A stretch of DNA of 10,969 nucleotides from DATKMG01 sp035541995. GTDB lineage: Bacteria; Acidobacteriota; Terriglobia; Versatilivoradales; Versatilivoraceae. Position numbers and translations under genes: made by a program. Below are positions 8,201 through 10,969 of this stretch, in pieces (positions within the stretch are counted from its first letter, which is position 1; every line of letters starts with the position of its first letter). The stretch lies in the NCBI GenBank assembly GCA_035541995.1, contig DATKMG010000037.1:1-10969 (forward strand), in the 5' to 3' direction. Below the pieces are notes generated by a model, which saw only the letters and a list, made by a program, of their open reading frames with translations, ran no database searches and had not been told where the DNA came from.

Positions 8201-8534
8201 GGCGGATCCAACCATTTCACGCTGGTTTGATGCCAGTGCCTTTGCCCTCCCACCCAATGGGCGATTCGGAAACAGTTCCCGCGGGGTCATAGTGGGCCCC
8301 GGCTTGGCCAATTTCGATTTCGGCTTGTACAAGCACTTTGACGTCGGAGAAAAAGGTAAGCTGCAATTCCGCGTGACCACTACGAATATTTTTAACCATC
8401 CTAATTTCGGCAACCCCTACCTTGACATCTCGAGCCAGAATGTCGGGAAGATAACGACCGTTCAAGGTGACCGCCGCGACACACTGGGCGGCGGACCTCG
8501 ATCCATTCAATTGGGCCTTCGTTTCGACTTTTAA
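5286..8534 (+). CDS. TonB-dependent receptor with N-terminal carboxypeptidase-regulatory-like domain (complete)
   Basis: An outer-membrane beta-barrel receptor of 1,082 residues, a usual length for acidobacterial members. The signal peptide is about residues 1-26 (basic KHLKH, hydrophobic VLIAVVLCLFLTG, polar SSQ). Residues about 30-115 form a carboxypeptidase-regulatory-like Ig fold (LLSGRITDSAGGVIEGAHV, then REGYFFCPLLPQGNYRITVELQGF, split here by an ordinary loop). A plug follows (about 120-240: LNTENAQLSDVRPRDDLL, YSLGGLRGFNTNFTLDGV, ESVREMRVFSSNNSAEF), then the barrel, ending in GPRSIQLGLRFDF with the terminal Phe typical of outer-membrane proteins. The GTG 5286 start has GGGAG 6 bases upstream and gives the signal peptide. 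There is no STN signalling domain and no obvious TonB box. The substrate cannot be told; relatives import siderophores, glycans or peptides. A tandem paralog follows. An NCCDSDFG stretch (about residue 550) has a Cys pair the paralog lacks. Confidence 0.92.
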   Translation: MTGKHLKHVLIAVVLCLFLTGRLSSQTNTALLSGRITDSAGGVIEGAHVLTFNLERGTQRAVFSNREGYFFCPLLPQGNYRITVELQGFKPSVRAGIRLGVQQAVRVDFILELGDRSDVLEVVDSPTDLNTENAQLSDVRPRDDLLSLPVNDRSTIKFFFLSSFNYQGNGSSYSLGGLRGFNTNFTLDGVTSNSALFGGQVGPMTESSLESVREMRVFSSNNSAEFPGVGTVMVSSRAGGNEVHGSGFAVTSNNALNARNPFLLDKPSGPSRYEFGGSMGGPVVIPRIYDGHRRSFYYFTWEQQRFQGSEAATANVPTLQMRQGDFSELLPKIVILDPATGQPFPGNIIPSGRISPVALNIQDFGFLLPNFGSPSELSANWRGLRPVHEYNNRVMVRVDHQMKANDTLSFRLNLRSIPLPVVYDADLPIFRHEQDRQVRNTYVSETHVFSSQLLNEFRVGYSRDYSRQDGFHNGSELLDQFGLEGIDVSTRKNLTGVPSLHFVNFSAMTELPSYFWMSETYEFLDNVTYSKGKHGWRMGTMLRRDRGNISNCCDSDFGTFSFDGFATGFDYADFLLGIPQSSSRFQRSQPRYNRYSELGLYLQDDLQLTPQLTLNFGVRYDYFSPPVDKYDMRYSFDPGSGDLVVPSSEVQQELVSPIFPPSIPMVTSDEAGFPSRSLLESHHRNFGPRLGLAYRFLDHTVFRGGYGLYYTHLAATLMERFSGGPFQVNEVYQNTIDHGTPSFQFPNPFPAEGLSAQSITPVSKDLATPYTQQWNLTLEHEFPSAILARATYRGFMSVNIPYVGDINKPFPSSDASGRGSFSYPNFSQVNFVQDGGIQKLNALDLGIERKFTRGLTFQSGWTWAKNLTDVGDDDETGNIENPYDRRREMGNIFWMPRHRFVGQALYEIPFGGWKLSESSIPRVIRHLLDNWRVSAVAVVQTGQFLTPSFSGSDPSNTRTEGGRPDQLGNPGLADPTISRWFDASAFALPPNGRFGNSSRGVIVGPGLANFDFGLYKHFDVGEKGKLQFRVTTTNIFNHPNFGNPYLDISSQNVGKITTVQGDRRDTLGGGPRSIQLGLRFDF

Positions 8535-8658
8535 ACAGAGAATCTCCGGGCTGTAATTCATATCGCAGTGCGACCTGGGCTCGTGACAATCGCAAGCGGC
8601 GTGTGATTTGCACTTGCTTGGCGAAGATTCATTGCGCCGGGCCAAGGGATAATGGATT

Positions 8659-8862
8659 ACCACGGAGGCACCGAGAACACAAAGTCAGAATCTCAAAGAC
8701 GTAATAATTTGAGACTCGTGGGGATTTTATGAATTCAATGCAAACGGTTCATCCTCCCCGTTTAATGCCTCAGGCACAAAGAAAAAGGACCCGAAAATTC
8801 AACTGGGCGATGAGTTCGACGTGCATGCGGGTTTGCCTCTGTGGCCTCAGTGTCTCTGTGGT
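8659..8862. repeat. Inverted pair of dispersed repeats bounding about 150 bases (MITE-like)
   Basis: The left arm 8659-8684 begins ACCACGGAGGCACCGAG. The right arm 8837-8862, read on the - strand, begins ACCACAGAGACACTGAG. The arms match at 20 of 26 positions, and five of the six differences are transitions. The bounded interior has no coding potential. No target-site duplication was found by eye and no transposase is present, so a non-autonomous element is only a possibility; two dispersed repeats inserted head to head would look the same. Confidence 0.5.
8691..8714 (+). repeat. Short perfect hairpin inside the inverted-repeat pair
   Basis: TCTCAAA (8691-8697) and TTTGAGA (8708-8714) are perfect 7-base complements around a 10-base loop. 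It starts only 7 bases after the left repeat arm. It has no T-run, so a terminator is unlikely. Function unknown. Confidence 0.4.
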
Positions 8863-8939
8863 TTGTTTTGATTACGCCTACGGAATGCGTTAGCTCTATC
8901 GACGCGGTGGTTAAAGGTGCATGCTCGTGTAAATGAAGT

Positions 8940-9152
8940 GTGCCATCGTGGCGATCGTTTCGTCATGGGAAGCGCTTGAGGCGAATAACATCCGGGATTG
9001 TCATTCTCTTCCTTCATTTACTTTTCTTGTCCCAAATCGCATTCCCAAACGTTGATGTGTTTAGAACTGAAGATAAAGGCGATGCAGACATAGACATCGC
9101 TGAGGCAGATTCCCGAAATCTGCGTTCAACAATAACCCAAGTAAACCCGTGA
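8940..9152 (+). CDS. Doubtful small ORF with signal-peptide-like N-terminus
   Basis: The frame from GTG 8940 encodes 70 residues, but there is no ribosome binding site there. A TTG at 8976, with GGGA 5 bases upstream, would give 58 residues starting MRRITSGIVILFLHLLFLSQ, a good mimic of a secretion signal: two Arg, a 15-residue hydrophobic core, then polar residues. The remaining roughly 33 residues are acidic then polar (EDKGDADIDIAEADSRNL). I recognise no family. It ends 67 bases before the second receptor. It could be a small exported protein, a decayed gene fragment, or chance. Confidence 0.25.
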   Translation: MPSWRSFRHGKRLRRITSGIVILFLHLLFLSQIAFPNVDVFRTEDKGDADIDIAEADSRNLRSTITQVNP

Positions 9153-9209
9153 TGTGCAATCCTGACCTTTTCTGCCATCACAGGGCTTTTCTATCGGACT
9201 CACTTGAAA

Positions 9210-9213
9210 GGAG
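9210..9213 (+). promoter_or_regulatory. Strong ribosome binding site fixing the second receptor start
   Basis: GGAG within AAAGGAGA lies 6 bases ahead of ATG 9220. It settles the start of the second receptor over the in-frame ATG at 9229 and gives a proper signal peptide. Confidence 0.8.
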
Positions 9214-9219
9214 ATCTGT

Positions 9220-10969
9220 ATGAGAAGTATGTCCAAGCTGACCTGGATAGGTCTTCTGTTTCTACTCCTCACAGGATTGGCAATCGGCCAATCCTACTTA
9301 GGCTCGATCACGGGAACCGTTACGGATCCCAATGGTGCCGTTGTACCCGAGGCCCAAGTGACTTTGCTCAATGAAGGCACGGGCATAAAAAGCACTGCGA
9401 CTACAAACCAGGAGGGGAATTACACCTTTGGGTACCTAGCGGTAGGTACGTACACAGTAACGATTGTAAAATCAGGTTTCAAAGAAGTCCACAGTAGCAG
9501 CCTCACGCTGACGACCCAGCAAAATCTACGGTTCAATGTGACCCTGGAGGTTGGCGACATCGCCCAGAGCATCGAGGTTACGGGCGCGACGCCCTCCCTG
9601 AACACAGAAAACGCCCAACTGGGAGACGTTCGCCCCCGAGAAGACTTGCTCAACCTTCCCCTCAACAATCGGAGCACGATCAACTACTTTTTCTTGAGTT
9701 CCTTCAATTACCAGGGTGATGGCTCCAGCTATTCTCTGGGAGGTCTACGCGGTATCAATACGAATTTCACTATTGATGGGACGACCAGCAATTCGGCCCT
9801 TTTTGGCGCCCAGGTCGGCCCCATGGTCGAAGCCTCCCTGGAATCGATCAAAGAAATGAAGGTCTTGAGCAGTAACAACTCGGCCGAATACCCTGGAGTG
9901 GGGACGATTGTCATCTCCAGCCGTTCGGGGGAAAACCAGCTGCATGGGAGTGCTTTTTTCATTACCAGTAATTACGCTCTCAACGCTCGACAGGCGAATT
10001 CCGACAGTAAGGGCAAGGGTCCAACCCAGCATAATTTTGGAGGGAGCGTGGGAGGGCCTATTGTCATCCCGAAAGTCTACAATGGAACGAACCGCACCTT
10101 CTTTTATTTCACCTGGGAACAGCAGAAGTTTCCAGGCGGGGACTATTATCTCGCTAATGTCCCGACCTTGAAGATGCGGAATGGCGACTTTTCGGAAATC
10201 CTGCCCGACACAGTCATTAAAGATCCAACCACAGGCCAGCCTTTCACTGGAAACATCATTCCCAAGGAGCGGATCAGTTCGGTGGCGCTGGGCTTTCAGA
10301 ATTTTGGTTTCTTGGATCCCAACTATGGTCCGGCGAATCAATATTCCGGCAACTGGTTGGGTTTCTTCCCATCTGCCGAGCACAACAACCGCTTTACAGT
10401 CCGAGTGGATCACCAGCTTACTGCCAAAGATAATATCTCCACCCGGGTGAACCTTCGTTTCTTGCCGTTGCCAAACCAGGCTGATGCTGATATACCGCTC
10501 ATCTTCCAGCGTACCCAGGAGCGCCAGGTTCGAAATCTGCAAGTGTCAGAAACTCACATATTCTCACCCACGCTGCTCAATGAGTTCCGTTTTGGCTACT
10601 CACGTGACTACTCAACACTGGGAGGTGTCCATAACGGGGCCAGCGTAGTCCAGCAGGTCGGACTCCAGGGGATTGATCTCAGCAACAAGGGGCAACTCCA
10701 AGGGGTTCCATATGTGAGTTATAACAATTTCTCCACAATGCAGGAGTACCCCAGTTACTTCTGGATGGCAGAGACTTTTGAACTGCTGGATAACGTCAAC
10801 TGGGTCAAGGGAAAACACAATCTCAAGACGGGTTTTCTGATGCGGCGTAATCGGGGCAACATTTCAGCTCAACCGCAAAGCGACTTTGGCGTCCTGAATT
10901 TCGACGGTTTTGCCACAGGATTCGACTACGCCGATTTCCTCCTGGGTCTCCCCATCAACACTAGCCGTA
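9220..10969 (+). CDS. Second TonB-dependent receptor, paralog of the first, 3' truncated by the window end
   Basis: The frame from ATG 9220 stays open to the last base, giving 583 visible residues. The signal peptide is about 1-23 (MRSMSKLTWIGLLFLLLTGL, then AIGQ). Residues about 25-110 are the carboxypeptidase-regulatory-like domain (GSITGTVTDPNGAVVPEAQV and later GNYTFGYLAVGTYTVTIVKS). The plug follows (LNTENAQLGDVRPREDLL, YSLGGLRGINTNFTIDGT, ESIKEMKVLSSNNSAEY), then roughly the first half of the barrel. It is colinear with the upstream receptor: the window ends at the point matching residue about 583 of that protein. By eye the plug is about three-quarters identical and the barrel part somewhat over half, so a tandem duplication with faster change in the barrel and loops is likely. 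It lacks the CC pair of its neighbour (AQPQ instead). The transported substrate is unknown. No STN domain is present. Confidence 0.93.
   Translation, partial: MRSMSKLTWIGLLFLLLTGLAIGQSYLGSITGTVTDPNGAVVPEAQVTLLNEGTGIKSTATTNQEGNYTFGYLAVGTYTVTIVKSGFKEVHSSSLTLTTQQNLRFNVTLEVGDIAQSIEVTGATPSLNTENAQLGDVRPREDLLNLPLNNRSTINYFFLSSFNYQGDGSSYSLGGLRGINTNFTIDGTTSNSALFGAQVGPMVEASLESIKEMKVLSSNNSAEYPGVGTIVISSRSGENQLHGSAFFITSNYALNARQANSDSKGKGPTQHNFGGSVGGPIVIPKVYNGTNRTFFYFTWEQQKFPGGDYYLANVPTLKMRNGDFSEILPDTVIKDPTTGQPFTGNIIPKERISSVALGFQNFGFLDPNYGPANQYSGNWLGFFPSAEHNNRFTVRVDHQLTAKDNISTRVNLRFLPLPNQADADIPLIFQRTQERQVRNLQVSETHIFSPTLLNEFRFGYSRDYSTLGGVHNGASVVQQVGLQGIDLSNKGQLQGVPYVSYNNFSTMQEYPSYFWMAETFELLDNVNWVKGKHNLKTGFLMRRNRGNISAQPQSDFGVLNFDGFATGFDYADFLLGLPINTSR

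Larger units (their letters stand above)
8535..9219. other. Long intergenic region between the two receptors
   Basis: This 685-base stretch contains an inverted repeat pair (8659-8862), a 7-bp hairpin (8691-8714), a doubtful small ORF (8940-9152) and the ribosome binding site of the second receptor. No intrinsic terminator with a T-run follows the first receptor, and no convincing promoter was found for the second. The rest (8535-8658 and 8863-8939) shows nothing recognisable. Confidence 0.6.

Noticed and set aside
5286..8534. STN signalling domain at the receptor N-terminus (FecA-type)
   Set aside because: The N-terminal domain reads as a carboxypeptidase-regulatory-like Ig fold (GRITDSAGG, then GNYRITVELQGF), not as the secretin/TonB short domain.
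9745..10542. Long open frame (265 codons) on the - strand
   Set aside because: It lies wholly inside the second receptor gene, whose + strand frame has clear domain motifs, signal peptide and ribosome binding site. The - strand product has no recognisable family.

Overview
The window looks like a chromosomal segment of a Gram-negative, probably acidobacterial (Acidobacteriota) genome of moderate GC content. The main reason is a pair of roughly 1,080-residue TonB-dependent outer-membrane receptors that begin with a carboxypeptidase-regulatory-like domain. An ECF sigma factor and an unusually large membrane-anchored putative anti-sigma protein lie next to them. This is a judgement from gene style and context; there is no rRNA or marker gene to prove it. 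All supported genes are on the + strand.

Region 1 (1-2002) is the end of a sulfur-assimilation block. The window opens inside a gene whose C-terminal domain is an APS-kinase fold (CysC, or the CysC part of a CysN/CysC fusion). Its APS-binding and lid motifs are eroded. It is followed by a 503-residue protein with an intact uroporphyrinogen-III C-methyltransferase (SUMT, siroheme pathway) core. This core is flanked by half-sized, degenerate HemC-like (N-terminal) and HemD-like (C-terminal) segments. Siroheme is the cofactor of sulfite reductase, so the two genes fit one pathway. A weak terminator-like hairpin follows.

Region 2 (2003-4992) is a regulatory module. A roughly 300-base leader contains a candidate extended -10 promoter and three perfect short inverted repeats, the last covering the presumed ribosome binding site. 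Then come an ECF sigma factor (194 aa) and, overlapping its 3' end by about 60 bases, a 722-residue single-pass membrane protein. That protein has a short cytoplasmic anti-sigma-like N-terminus lacking a zinc motif and a very large extracytoplasmic part.

Region 3 (5286-10969) holds two tandem paralogous TonB-dependent receptors. The first is complete; the second is cut by the window end after 583 codons. By eye the plug domains are about three-quarters identical and the visible barrel parts somewhat over half. The intergenic DNA on both sides of the first receptor carries degenerate copies of a 'CTCTGTGG / CCACAGAG' type repeat. On the downstream side two copies form an inverted pair bounding about 200 bases. 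A small doubtful ORF with a signal-peptide-like N-terminus precedes the second receptor.

The simplest functional reading is that the sigma/anti-sigma pair responds to an envelope signal and may control the neighbouring receptors, while the sulfur/siroheme genes upstream form a separate transcription unit. No CRISPR array, tRNA, rRNA, transposase or defence gene was seen. The most unusual items are the eroded APS-kinase domain, the half-HemC/SUMT/half-HemD fusion, the giant zinc-less anti-sigma candidate and the repeat pair.
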